Made by a program: the position numbers and the translations under genes. A stretch of DNA of 64,000 nt from Spinacia oleracea (taxonomy: Eukaryota; Streptophyta; Magnoliopsida; Caryophyllales; Amaranthaceae): positions 31,301,247 to 31,365,246 of the forward strand of contig NC_079488.1 of the NCBI RefSeq assembly GCF_020520425.1, given 5' to 3'. Below the pieces are notes generated by a model. That model worked only from the letters and a program-made list of their open reading frames with translations, was not told where the DNA came from and did no database searches. Within the stretch, counting starts at the first letter, position 1. The number at the start of each line of letters is the position of its first letter. Shown here one piece after another: positions 1-14,600 of this stretch.

Positions 1-220
1 CAGCCAATCATGTAAGGGGAATATTAGGTCATTCCCACAAAAACCTAGTACTATAAATATTCCCACTTCCCTAGAAAAAGGGGTAAAAATCAATACATTC
101 TAGAGCAATTGCTGCTCTGCCTTCTCTCTACTTTCTCTCTCTATAAAAATACAATCTTGTTTAATCTTTAAAAGTTACCAAGAAACCTCCAAGGTATCTC
201 ACCGGAAAAACCCCACAACA
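1..220 (+). repeat. 5' LTR of the gypsy element (3' part only)
   Basis: These 220 bases correspond to 15927-16146 of the 3' LTR with the same length and nearly the same sequence. The LTR ends with CCCACAACA, the inverted complement of the TGTTGTGGG that starts the 3' LTR. The first ~302 bases of this copy lie before the window. Confidence 0.95.
52..59 (+). promoter_or_regulatory. TATA box of the gypsy LTR promoter
   Basis: The sequence TATAAATA lies about 160 bases before the LTR end, where the transcription start of a plant LTR element is expected. It also occurs at about 15978 in the 3' LTR. Pyrimidine-rich TCTCTCTACTTTCTCTCTC follows at ~122-140, probably in the R/U5 leader. Confidence 0.6.
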
Positions 221-222
221 TT

Positions 223-240
223 TGGCGCCGTCTGTGGGAA
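223..240 (+). other. Primer binding site of the gypsy element
   Basis: TGGCGCCGTCTGTGGGAA starts two bases after the LTR. The TGGCGCCG start fits the complement of a tRNA 3' end; the first nine bases match what is known for plant tRNA-Asp. The second half fits less well, so the exact primer tRNA is not settled. Confidence 0.7.
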
Positions 241-251
241 GGTACGGTAAC

Positions 252-830
252 ATGGAAGATCAACGACAGGACAACGATGCTGGGCGGCCTACGCGCGTAG
301 AGCGGCCACCCCTCGAAAGAGAAATGCCGACTGAACATCATACGCCGACCACAAGAATCACTGAAGATGCCGCGCGTACATTTGCGGCCGGGCACACCCC
401 TCGTCACACTGCCGAGGTAGAGGTGCTCAGCGAGGAGGACGACCAGGCCAATCGCACCCCTCCTGGAGGACACCTGGATCCTCGGATGGATACGGTAATA
501 GAGGAGAACCCTGATACGCCTGTCTCTGTGGGTGCTCTTCGGGCTATTTTGGCTGAGTTCCAAGCTGATGTGGGGAAGACAGTTAATGCTGAGGTACAGA
601 AGAGTATGCTGATTTACACCACTGCTGTGGCTGCAAATCATGAGAGGCCGGCAAGCAATAGGCCAAAACTTTCTTTGCGCCCCCCAAATGTCTGGACCAG
701 GCTGACAGGCGAGGACCTAAGGAGACAGCCGCCAACAAGTCAGCCCAATCAGGCAATGTCTTACCTACCACGCCGAATGCCACGGCGGCTGATCGGAGCG
801 GCTGATCGGAGAAACGTCCCGAGGACGTGA
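252..830 (+). pseudogene. gag N-terminal part, ended early by a frameshift
   Basis: ATG at 252 is the first start codon after the primer site and opens a frame that runs to TGA at 828-830. The protein is hydrophilic and low in complexity, rich in Arg, Glu and Pro, as is usual for the N-terminal region of Tat-type gag. The frame ends because of a tandem duplication of 13 bases (CGGCTGATCGGAG, about 786-811). The following gag-protease frame is shifted by exactly one base, which 13 extra bases explain. No known domain lies in this part. The function (capsid assembly) is inferred from position. Confidence 0.75.
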
Positions 831-2959
831 GCAGCCACGCGCAGAGCAGTTGCCCGACTCTGAGTCTGAACTTTCTGACACTGGGTCAACCCCCGTCATG
901 CCGGATAGACCTCTCCCTCATCCAACTTATACGCATCTGAGCCAGGCACGTCCAGGGGCCACCCGTCCAACTCGTCAAACTCGCGGACGCGAGTCCTCCC
1001 AGCGGCTACCCTACTCCAGGCGTCAAGACCCTGTATATCACATTCAGGAGGGGGTGTCCAACATGGCCCTAGGGCACACCACCCCTTTTGCAGACTCCAT
1101 CATGAGAGCCCCGAGGGAACCCAAAGTCAAGCCGCCCAACATTGATGCTTACGATGGTACCACAGATCCGGACATGCACCTCTTGGTTTACCGGCATCAC
1201 ATGTATGTCCAAGGAACAACTGACTCAACCTGGTGTAAGTATTTTCCGGGCACACTCAAAGGAGTAGCCTCTAAGTGGTTCGAGAGACTTCCAGCCGGAA
1301 CTATTCGCTCTTTTTCGGAGCTCGAGCTATTGTTCTCTACTCGGTTCATGGCTCACAAGGAAGAGAAGAAGACGAGCATGCATCTGAGTAGGATTCAGCA
1401 AGGGAAGGACGAGTCCCTGAGGAGTTATGTGAAGAGATTCAATCTAGAGGCAGGGCAAATTCCGGATTTGCCAGATGGTGTTGCATTCGATAACTTCATT
1501 CGAGGGCTTAAAAAGGGCTCTTTCAAGTTTGATCTGGGAAAGAAAAGCGTCCGAACAATGGCAGAAGTGATGGATGAGGCCGAGGCCTTCATTCATGCAA
1601 CAGAGATTTGCAGCGTCCCGAAAGACCCCAGAGGAAGTGATACCGCCGAGCTAGCGGCCAAAAAGGAGAAATTCGAAAAGAAGAACCGGCCTAACGGGAC
1701 GTGGGCTATTGCAAAAGAATCAGACAGGGCCCCCGGAGCGGCAGGTCAGAAACGGCCCAGAACTTATGATCGGGAGCGATTCGAGTATAACACAGACATG
1801 TACACAATCCTGATGGACGTCGGGTCCAAATATGACATTGATCGTCCATTTCCCATGAAGTCACCACCAGAAAGTAGGGACCCCAAACTGTACTGTCACT
1901 TTCACAGTGACACCAATGAATGTAAGAGCTTGAAAAGGGCATTGGACGGCCTAGCCACCAAGGGGTTCTTAAAAAGTTATATCAGCAGGAACACGGGAGG
2001 TTCTGGCAAACCCTTCTACAAGAAAAACAAATCCCCTCCCTCGGAGGAAGATGGGAATCGTACCGACCCAGAGTGCGTGGCAGTCATCTCAGGAGGATTG
2101 GCCGCCGGCGGGCCGACCATGAGGGGCCAGAAGGATTATGCCAAGCGATTGGGGCAAGTGATGCTGTCCGGCAAGGCCACAGTTGACCCGTTTCCAAAAG
2201 TTGAAATCGGCGAGGCCGACCGTGGGAAAATCTCCACCCCGCATGACGATCCTTTGGTAATTGAGTTAAAAGTTGCTAACCTAAGGGTTATGCGTATTTT
2301 GGTTGATACAGGAAGTTCGTCGGACATAATTAGTCTAGAGTGCTTGAATCGGCTGCAACATGATCCCTCAAAAATTGAGAAAATCCACTATCCCATTATA
2401 GGCTTCGGAGGTAGTGTCATCCACCCAGTCGGCATAATTACCCTTCCTCTGAGGATGGGAAATAAAAAGGAATCTCGGCAAATGGATGTCCGTTTTCTCA
2501 TAGTGAAAGATCTGACGGCATATAACATCATCTTGGGGCGTCCCACGTTGAACAGGGCAAAGGCTGTCATTGTGACTCATCTGATGCTTCTTAAGTTCAT
2601 TTGTGACGATGGGAGCGTCAGCACTATACATGGTGACCAGCAACAAGCTAGAGATTGCTACCTAACCACCTTGAGTCCAGAAGCATGGGGGACGGGTGAA
2701 GAGAAAGGGACGTCGAGCAACAAACGAAAATATGGCGACACGCAACCCAAGGTCGTCAAAGAAACATTAACTATCTCAGCAGGGCACATGGAAGAGAGAC
2801 GCCCAGAGCCTGTTGGGGCCCATTTCAATGTGGTTTTAAACACAGACAAACCTGACAGAGTAGTGCCCATCGGGATTTCTCCTGACGACCCGCTGGCGGC
2901 AGAGTTGGTCCACCTTTTGAGAGAATTTGAAGATATCTTTGCTTTCACGGTGGACGAAA
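793..2959 (+). pseudogene. gag core and aspartic protease, cut by a CACTA insertion
   Basis: This frame is open from 793, just after the stop at 790-792. It holds a retrotransposon gag domain (about 1110-1610; WCKYFPGTLKGVASKWFERL is typical) that forms the particle. A retropepsin-like protease follows, with catalytic LVDTGSS (Asp codon at 2305). At 2959 the frame runs into the CACTA element; a short read-through tail continues to 3090. The frame resumes after the CACTA at 7110, because the codon split by the insertion is completed on the other side. Thus the element had one gag-pol frame before the 13-bp duplication and the CACTA insertion. Confidence 0.88.
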
Positions 2960-3245
2960 CACTAGTGGAAAAGCAATCATTTGCATCACCATATTTGCCT
3001 CGCACATTTAAACATGTGACGCAATTGACAGTTTTAAGCATTAAAATTAGTCATTTGCGTCGCAGAATTACTAATCTGCGACGCAGATGACTCTAAGATG
3101 TTTTTAAAGTCATTTGCGTCGCAGATTAATAATAATGCGACGCAAAATATTACCTCCTTTGCGTCGCAGAATTACTAATCTGCGACGCAGATGACTCTTA
3201 GAGTCATCTGCGTCGCAGATTTACTAATCGGCGACGCAAAGGAGG
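2960..3245. repeat. Left terminal and subterminal repeats of the CACTA element
   Basis: After the terminal repeat there are about eight copies of GCGTCGCA or its complement TGCGACGC, arranged as imperfect hairpins such as TGCGTCGCAGAATTACTAAT with CTGCGACGCAG. Subterminal repeats of CACTA elements are known transposase-binding sites; that role is inferred here. Confidence 0.85.
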
Positions 3246-3550
3246 TAAAAAAATTTCGGTTTCTAATTAAAATTTAATTATTACCTTTTCCTTTTCTTTT
3301 TTAATTTGGTGCGACGCCCTGCTCCCATTCCCTTTCTCCCTCATACATTTCCTGCCTCCCCAAACTCTTTCTCTCTCGTAATTTCCAGATCTCCATTGTT
3401 GAAATTCCAAAGCTTCTCTGTCTCTCCTTCAGAATCAGTATCGAGCTTTCCCTTCAAAGTCTCCTCTCACCAAATCATCCCAATATCTCAAATTTGTTTT
3501 AAAATTCAAGCTTAGCGAATACGAAGGAGGCAAACCCAGATCTGAAAGCG

Positions 3551-3673
3551 ATGACGTCTTCAGCCGGATTTCAAGCTGCATTCTCTGCAAACTCCAGCTC
3601 TGAGGTGGATGACTCGGCGGCGACTCATCTGGGTGCGGTGGAAGTGGGGCTGAGTTTTTGGGGAATCTGTTGA
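3551..3673 (+). CDS. Small ORF in a captured leader-like segment (unrecognised, 40 aa)
   Basis: The segment 3300-3830 looks like the start of a plant gene. A C/T-rich stretch (about 3325-3430) is followed by this ORF starting MTSSAGFQ, and then AAAG|GTATTTTCTC near 3787, which resembles a splice donor. T-rich, intron-like DNA follows (about 3790-4320). It could be the 5' leader or first exon of the same source gene as the RECQ fragment, or of another gene. I do not recognise the peptide, and coding status is doubtful. Confidence 0.25.
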   Translation: MTSSAGFQAAFSANSSSEVDDSAATHLGAVEVGLSFWGIC

Positions 3674-4328
3674 GTCGACTCAGACCGAGTTGGTCCCGAG
3701 TTACACCGCCATAACAACGCCGAAGTGTTGGTGCTGGAGTTTCGGTTTTTATCGCCACCGACCTTGAATACCTTGTTTCGATCTAAAGGTATTTTCTCTC
3801 TCCCTACCGTGATTTCCATGTTTAATTAATTTTGCAACTTTTTCATATTGTTTTGATGAATCTAGGGCTTAATTATGTTAGTTAGTTGGTGATTTTGAGT
3901 ATTTATTTTACGATTGTTTGAACTCTTCATTTTAGGATTTTGATTTCAGATGTTGTAGTTTGTTATTGATTATGTCGAATCTGTTTAGGATTTTGATTTT
4001 GATTTTAGGATTTTGATTTCAGATGAATCTAAATTTTGATTGTTTGAACCCTAGATTTTGATTTTGATCTTAGGATTTTGATTATGTCGAACTCTTAAAA
4101 GAGATTCATTAACTAGCTAAGACAGTATCATGAAACATATAGTCCATCCAGTTGAAAAAATTCAGTAAGATTTACCTTTGGATTTTTTTCTTTGTCTACC
4201 ATGATTGCTAGGCAACCCTGCAGTAGAAGCAAGAACTTAATAGACACACATATGCCACATATATGACAGAAAAAACAACTAATTTAGTCTTTTGGAACCT
4301 CGAAGAAATCTTCGCTGACATCTTACAG

Positions 4329-6670
<2,342 letters not shown>

Positions 6671-7106
6671 AAAAGTCATTTGCGTCGCACATTTAGCTAA
6701 TGTGCGTTGCAAATGACATTTTTTTAACATATTGAAAAGTCATTTGCGTCGCACATTTAGCTAATGTGCGTTGCAAATGACATTTTTTTAACATATTGAA
6801 AAGTCATTTGCGTCGCACATTTAGCTAATGTGCGTTGCAAATGACATTTTTTTTAACATATTGAAAAGTCATTTGCGTCGCACATTTAGCTAATGTGCGT
6901 TGCAAATGACTTTTCAGCACCATGCCTGAAAAGTTATTTGCGTCGCACATTAGCTAATTGTGCGACGCAAATAAGGTTCATTTGCGTCGCACAAATGTGC
7001 GACGCAAATGACTTTTAGTCATTTGCGTCGAGAGCTTTTGCCACGCACGATGTGCGACGCAAATGTGCTTAAAAGTGCGATGCAAATGACCCTTTTTCCA
7101 CTAGTG
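6671..7106. repeat. Right subterminal hairpin array and terminal repeat of the CACTA element
   Basis: Four near-identical units of about 65 bases start near 6671, 6736, 6800 and 6865. Each contains GTCATTTGCGTCGCAC, a short loop and the inverted GTGCGTTGCAAATGAC, so each can form a hairpin. Degenerate copies follow to the terminal TTTTTCCACTAGTG. The loop changed the motif on one arm to GTTGC in every unit, so the array spread after that change. Confidence 0.85.
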
Positions 7107-10100
7107 AAATGCCGGGTATTGACCCTGCTGTGGCCGTCCATAAGCTGAATGTGGACCCAAACTTTAAACCGGTTCGTCAGAAGAAAAGGAACCATGGGGA
7201 AGATAGAAATCAGGCGGCAGCCGCGGAAATACAAAAGTTGATGGAGGCTGGGTTCGTCAGGCCTAGTCAGTACCCCGACTGGGTTGCTAACGTGGTCCTC
7301 GTCAAAAAACCTAATGGTACCTGGAGAATGTGTGTTGATTACACCAACCTCAATAAGGCATGTCCAAAGGACAGTTTCTCATTGCCCAAGATTGACCGGC
7401 TCGTCGACTCTACAGCGGGGCATGCCATGATGAGCTTTATGGATGCCTACTCAGGGTTTCACCAGATTCCGTTGTGGCCTGACGACCAGGAAAAAACGTC
7501 CTTTGTTACTGAACAAGGCCTTTACTGCTACAAGGTGATGCCGTTTGGGTTAAAAAATGCACCGGCCACCTTTCAGCGTCTTATTAACACTGTGTTCATT
7601 AAGCAGCTCGGCAGGAATATTGAAGCTTACATTGACGATATGATCGTAAAAAGTAAGCTGAGGGCGGCGCACATAACTGATCTCAGGGAGACATTTGAGA
7701 CTATTCGAGCTTACAACATGAGGTTGAATCCTAAGAAGTGTGTGTTCGAGGTGACGGCAGGCAAATTCTTAGGTTTCTTGATTGATGAAAGAGGAATTGA
7801 AGCCAACCCAGACAAAATCCAGGCAGTAATTGATATGAGCTCACCAAAGACAGTGAAGGAGGTCCAGCGGCTCACAGGTTGCTTGGCCGCCCTGGGCAGA
7901 TTCCTTTCCAGGGCTGGAGACAAGTGCCACTACTTTTTTAGGTCTGTCAGAAAGAAGGCCAAGTTTGAATGGTCGGACGAGGCCGAGGCGGCATTGGTCA
8001 GATTAAAGGAGCACTTACATACCTTGCCTCGTCTTGTTAGTCCCTTGCTAGGAGAGACTTTGTACATGTATCTCGCCGTGTCCGAGCACTCGTTGAGTGC
8101 CGTTCTACTGACAGAGAGGGAGGGAATACAGATGCCGGTATACTTTGTCAGTCATGTTCTTCAAAATGTCGAAGTTAGATATCCTACAGTGGAAAAGTTT
8201 GGCTTAGCTCTGTTCATGGCCAGCAAAAAGCTCCGTCCTTATTTCTTAGCTCACAAAATAGTGATCTACACCGATCAGCCGCTCAAACTGCCCTTCACAA
8301 AGCTGGAGGCGTCAGGACGAATGCTGAATTGGGCAATAGAGCTGAACGCCTTTGATATCACCTATGAGCCGAGGAAAGCTGTCAAGGGGCAGGCATGTGC
8401 CGACTTCATTGTTGAAATGACGAGGCCAGACTTTGCCAAGAATACAAGCACAGTGTGGACAGTGTATGTAGACGGCTCATCCACACAGAATGGATGTGGA
8501 GCAGGGATAATCTGTCACTCCCCAGAAGGAGATACTTTTGAATATGCTATGCGATTTAACTTCCAGGCGTCAAATAATGAAGCTGAATATGAAGCCCTGC
8601 TTTGTGGCATTAAAATGTGTAAGGCGGCAGGCGCCGAGGAGATTGTAGCACTATCTGACTCCCAACTGATTGTGAGCCAAGTTAATGGGACCTACGAAGC
8701 TAGGGATCCGACTATGGTCAAATACATGCAGGCCGTCCATCAGGAAGTAGAGCCACTGAAAAGTTTTGAAGTAAGGCAAGTCCCTCGCTCGGAAAATAAC
8801 CAAGCTGATGCCCTGTCAAAGTTGGCAAGTTCCGCGTCTTGTGATACCCCTCGGCACGTGTTTTGGGAGGTAAAAGAGCACAAAAGTGTTGAGCAAATGG
8901 AGGTGGAAACTCTTGACAGAACGTCCACATGGATGGATGACATAGTAAACTTCAAAATGAATGGAGTCCTGCCCGAAGACTCAAGGGAAGCGGCAAAACT
9001 ACAAAAGAAATGTTCTTGGTTTGAAATGTGGAACGGCACCCTCTATAAAAAGGCCTACTCCCGTCCTTTGTTAAGATGTGTAACACCTGAGAAGGGGCAG
9101 GAAATTCTAGAAGACCTTCATCAGGGGTTGTGCAGCTCGCATATTGGTGGAAGGGCTTTGGCTGAAAAGGCACTTCGAACCGGCTATTACTGGCCGACCC
9201 TTAAGGAGGACGCAATCTCACTGGTCAAGAAGTGTGACAAATGTCAGCGCTTTTCTCACCTAATACACCAACCGGCACGAGTTCTGACGCCCATTACAAG
9301 CCCAATTCCATTTGCTAAATGGGGGATGGATCTCCTAGGCCCATTCACGACCGCACCAGGAGGAAGGCGTTATGTCATTGTTGCTGTAGATTACTTCACC
9401 AAATGGGTGGAGGCAGAAGCGCTCAAAAACATAAAAACTGCTGATGTGAGAGCATTCATTTGGAAGAACATCATGACTCGCTTTGGGATTCCACAGGCTA
9501 TCGTCTTCGATAATGGGCCCCAGTTTGAGACGCCTAAGCTGAAAGAGTGGCTGGCAGATCACGGTATACACACCTGTTTTGCATCAGTCGGACGACCCCA
9601 AGCCAATGGTCAGGTTGAGGCGTTCAACAAAATTATTTCTGAAGGAATGAAAAAGAAGCTTGACGAAGCCAAAGGTCTATGGGCTGATGAGCTGCCAAAT
9701 GTCTTATGGTCCATCCGCACCACAGCTAAGAATTCAACCGGTGAAACACCCTTCTTGCTAGCCTATGGCGCCGAGGCTGTCCTACCCATAGAAATGTGTG
9801 AACCAACGTTGAGAGTCATGCTGTATGACGAAAATGCTAACTGGGAGACAATGAAAGCAGCCTTGGACTTTCTGCCCGAGGTTAGAGGAAATGCAGCGCT
9901 CAGACAACAGCTGTACAAGATAAGGATGGCAAGAGAATACAACAAGAGAGTCTCTAATAGAGTGCTCAAAGTGGGAGATTTTGTCCTCAGAAACATGGAG
10001 TCCACAGGACGAGCAAATGAACAAGGTAAGCTGACACCCACTTGGGAGGGACCTTACGAGATCTATGATGAGGTTAGAGATGGAACCTACCGCATTCAAG

Positions 10101-10165
10101 ACATGCAAGGCCGCCCTATTTTGCGCACTTGGAATGCCGACAATCTCAAGAAATATTTCTTCTAG
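7107..10165 (+). CDS. Gypsy pol: reverse transcriptase, two RNase H-like domains, integrase
   Basis: This is the 3' part of gag-pol, open for 1018 codons from ATG 7109. That ATG is made by the insertion junction, and translation originally came from the upstream frame. Numbering from it, reverse transcriptase has YIDD at residues 174-177. A Ty3-type RNase H-like region follows (about 320-400), then a second RNase H with VYVDGSS (Asp455). Integrase has an H-H-C-C zinc site (from His671) and a core with Asp741, Asp801 and Glu837, a D-D-35-E spacing. The frame shows no stop or shift. The enzymes would copy element RNA and insert the DNA, but the element can no longer make them as a fusion with gag. 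Confidence 0.93.
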
Positions 10166-11600
10166 ATATGTGCTAAGCCTTGTCTTACTTACCATGATCC
10201 ATTGCCCAAGGGGCGGCCTCTAATGGTCATAGTAGGGTAGTAATTACTTTTGTAACCGGCTAAATTCGCCTTGCAAAGTTATAAATAATACTACTCTTTG
10301 TCTCGTAATATTTATTGCTCGCACAATGAGTATAAAAATATACACTCCAATGCATAACCAAAGCCTAATTGTATGACGGCCTGAGAAGTGGCCCAGATTA
10401 GCAAAAACTCAGCAAGACTAATTGTTTGAAGCCTAAGAAGTGGCCCAGATTAGCACCAAGTTGTAGGCTGATCACCTATCCAACTCCCCTCCCAATATAA
10501 GCAAGCCGCTGGCCGACCAGTACAGCATAATAAGTGCCAGCGGCACAAATAAACTTTAATCGTAAGTTATTTGTTCAAAAGCCCAGCGGCATGAACAACT
10601 TTGAAACATAGATTGTTTGCTCAAAAGCCCAGCGGCATGAACAACTTTGAAACATAGGTTGTTTGCTCAATAGCTCAGCGGCATGAACAACTTTGAAACA
10701 TAGGTTGTTTGCTCAAAAGTGCGGCGGCACGAATATATGGCCGTCCAGCCCATTTGACGAGCATGTCTAGCAGCAATCATACCTATTGATTGACTTGCGT
10801 CAATCAATATCGTTATAGACACGCTCGCCAAAGAAAGCGACTATCACAGTAGTGCCTAGCGGATGCTCAGTTGCCTGCGGCACCAATATCAAAGAGACTA
10901 AGGTTGTTTGCTAAAAAGCGCGGCGGCACGCATGTTTGGCCGGCCAGTCCATTTGACGAGCATGTCTAGCGGCAATCATACCTATTGATTGACTTGCGCC
11001 AATCAATATCGTTATAGACATGCTCGCCAAAGAAGGCGACGACCACAGTGGGGCCTAGCACATGCTCAGTTGCCAGCGGCACCAACCACTTGGAAACAAA
11101 GGTTGTCCGCTCAAAAGTTCAACGGCACGATTAACTTCGAAACAAAGGTTGTTTGCTCAAAGTTAGGCGGCACGAATGTTTGGCTGTCCAGTCCATTTGA
11201 CGAGCATGTCTAGCGGCAATCATACCTATTGATTGACTTGCATCAATCAATATTGTTATAGACACGCTCGCCAAAGAAAGTGACGACCAAAGTAGTGCCT
11301 AGCGCATACTCAGTTGCCTGCGGCATCAACGTGCTTAGTGTACACTCGGTTGCACCTTGGCAATCATACCTATTGATTAAGCCTATTGATTAAGGAATAA
11401 TCAAATTATGAAGAGCAAATAAATGCGAGATAAGAGAAGCATCAAAAAAACCTATTTACTTATAAAACAACGCCCGTAGAAAGGCGTGTAAAAGTAGCTC
11501 AGAATTTTTGACCAGAAAAAAGAAAGAAAATTGTTGTGTGCTCAGCAGGCACAATGATACAGACGCCATCAGCGCCAAAACTTTACAACATAATTGTTTT
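10166..11600. repeat. Repeat-rich 3' region of the gypsy element
   Basis: No sense ORF is seen. A 46-bp unit (AAAGCCCAGCGGCATGAACA...) is repeated three times at about 10576-10714. A longer unit recurs with CATTTGACGAGCATGTCTAG at about 10751, 10950 and 11194 (spacing 199 and 244). Each long unit contains the hairpin ATTGATTGACTTGCGTCAAT with matching flanks. Tandem repeats 3' of pol are common in Tat elements. They may act in RNA structure or in separating sense and antisense transcripts, but this is inference. Confidence 0.75.
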
Positions 11601-11660
11601 TGCCCTTAGGCACGGGAATGCTTGAATAAAATTTTAAAAAAAAGCGGGAAAGGAAGCAAA

Positions 11661-14600
11661 TCAGGGAGCGGCCGCATCGTCCTCGTCATCAGATGATACA
11701 AACTCAGAGGGCGGCTGACCAAGACGTTCAGCAGCCAACACAGCGGCATTGTGCTCCATTCGCCGCTGGAACCACCCAAGATCATACTCTGACATGTGGC
11801 TCTCCCAGGCGTGCTTAACAGCGTCCTTGGTCGCTTGTTCCCCCTGATCATAGGATTCCAGAAGACGCTCACGCAAGGTGCGAACTTGCGATCTGGCCGT
11901 CTCCAGCTCCCCACGAAGATGCTCGGCTTCCTCAGCCGCCTCTTTGACCTGAGGGTACTCCCGCAACTGGTCCTGAAGCGCCCGTATTTCCGCCGCCGCT
12001 GTCTTGGCCTCCTCGACCATTGCCACCATGTCTTTGTCCTGCGCCAAGATCTTCTTAAGCAGCTCGGCCTTGTCAGATCTCAACGCAGCTACCTCCTTCG
12101 CTTGAAGGTCTATGGTCGTCTGCATCTGCAGGCGGACCTCTTCAATGGACTTGAACGCATAGTCGCCATGGTGGGTGGACTCAGCCACCTGAGCTTTGAG
12201 CTCCTCAGCAGTGCGGGTCTTCCAACTCTTGCAGAATTCCATGCGGCAGAACAACTGCAAAAGAAGCTACATATTAGTAAATGACTCTAAAAGAGAAGAC
12301 AAGTACAAGCAGGTTGGAAATAGACTTACGTCGAGAAGAGTGGCCTGGATCGCACCAAACTGGGCGTCAGTCTTGCGGCCAGGAAGAGAAGCAACATACT
12401 CTGCGGGGACGGCCTTAAAAACCTTGCGGCATATAGCCACCCTATCCTTTGACGAATAGTGGGGAGTAGCAGGTGCGTTCTCGTCCTCGGCAGCAGCTGC
12501 ATCCTTCCCTTTGTCTTTGGCTATAGGAAAAACAACGGCCTTAGGATGACGCGGAGAGTAAGAAGAACTGCCAGAGGAGGCTCGATACGTCTGAACGACG
12601 TTCGAATAATACTTACCGCTCGAAGACCTAGCTCGGCGGGCCACCTCCGCCGGTATCTGAGAGCGGACGTCGGCCGGGATTCCCGAAAGTGGGTCCTCCA
12701 GCTCGTCCGGATGCCCACCGGACCTCGATTTGGACACCAAGTCCACCACCAGAGACGGCTTGTCCACGCCCATCTCTTCGTCATCAGGGCATCCCCCCTC
12801 AGCAACCTTCGACTCGTCTTTTTTCACGAGACGGCGAGGTAGGGGTTTTGGCTTCTTGAAGGTATTCGGAGTCTCCGAGCCAGCCGGCACAGCTCTCTTC
12901 TTCAGCTGGGACAGAGTCGTCCCCTTCTTCTTCCCTGACGCCCTAGCCGCGTCCTTAGCTTGCTAAAAAAGAAAGTAAAGGACAGTCAAATATTAGGCAT
13001 CGTCATCTATCGCAAGTCACTCACAGAATAGTGGCTCGTCATTGAAAAGGACGCCCGTCTCAAAAATGACGAGGCGTACCTCATCAATCACAAGTCACTC
13101 ACAGAATAGTGGCTCGTCATTGAAAAGGACGCCCGTCTCAAAATGACGAGGCGTACCTTATCAATCACAAGTCACTCACAGAACAGTGGCTCGTCATTAA
13201 AAAGGACGCCCGTCTCAAAAATGACGAGGCGTACCTTATCAATCTCAAGTCACTCACAGAACAGTGGCTCGTCATTAAAAAGGACGCCCGTCTCAAAAAT
13301 GACGAGGCGTACCTTATCAATCACAAGTCACTCACAGAACAGTGGCTTGTCATTAAAAAGGACGCCCGTCTCAAAAATGACGAGGCATACCTTATCAATC
13401 ACAATTCACAAGTCACTAAAAAGTGGCTCGTCATTAAAAAGGACGCCCGTCTCCAAAATGACGAGGCGTACCTTATCAATCACAAGTCACTAAATAGTGG
13501 CTCGTCATTAAAAAAGGACGCCCGTCTTAAAAATGACGAGGCGTACCTTATCAAGTGCAACACTCCTATAAAATGGCTCGTCATTAAAAAGGACGCCCGT
13601 CTCGAAAATGACGAGGCTTACCCTATCAACCACGAGTCACTTGTAAAAAAGGGGTGGGGGTGGCCCGTCTTAAAAGGTGACGAGGCGCACCTTGGCAACC
13701 ACAGGAAAAACACTCACAAAGGGGCCCGTCATTAAAAAGTGACGAGGCCAACCTTAGCAAACATGGGTCACATGACAGGATATCAGCTCGTCACTAAAAA
13801 GACGTCCACTATAGACAATAGGACGGAGGAAGCTTAACTTGCAAAAAAAAAAAACAACTTAAGAGAATACTCACCTTCTCCTCCAACTCGGCCTTGGCTT
13901 TTTGCATCTTGGCCTCATAGATGTCCGCCATCCAATCGGTCATATCGCCTTTCCCGGTATCCGCCGACAACAAAAGAAATCCAAAGTTAGAAAAATGAAT
14001 AAGACCAAGGCAGAGCGGCACATAAATTGGCATACAACCTCGAGTCATGGAATATCCTAAGCCTGCGGCCGCTAGAAAGGCCTCGTTCCGAAACTGGCTA
14101 ATGTGCGGCAACCACTCGGCCGGCACATGGAAACTCTTATCCACTGTTAAGTGGTAAGTGTTGGCCCTGAACAGGACCATTATCTGATCCCACTCCTCGG
14201 CAGTAAGGGGTGGAAGGGGCTCGTCACGATCCATGAAGTTGGCGTTACAGTTCCAACGGCTCATTCTCTCATACATCTCCTGGTGGTCCGTGTAAAACAC
14301 GACCCACCTCTTCCTCCACATATGCCACTTGCTGAGCTTGCCGACCACTGTCTGGTAGGTACCACGGCTGCTCAGATTAAACCACCCTTTGGCGGCACTG
14401 GGGGAATGAGAGAGGGAGACCAGATGCAGAAAGGCGTTGAAGGACGGCTCCACGTCGTTCAGCGCACATTTGGCAATGTAGCCAAAGATATCCGCCCATG
14501 AGTTGGGGGTCAGCTGGGCCACCCCAATATTAAAACCATCTAACACCTCCACAACGAAGGGGTGTGGAGGGAATCTCATGCCGAGTTTGATGGACGCGGC

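Noticed and set aside
11796..12842. Plus-strand ORFs opposite the antisense gene
   Set aside because: Shadows of the antisense exons, which have coding-type wording and matching splice sites on the minus strand.
13143..13493. 116-codon ORF with repeated peptide
   Set aside because: It is only the translation of the 78-bp tandem repeat on the opposite strand of an intron.
13020..13600. Regular short repeats that look like a CRISPR array
   Set aside because: The whole ~78-bp unit is repeated with no unique spacers, and the setting is a plant retrotransposon.
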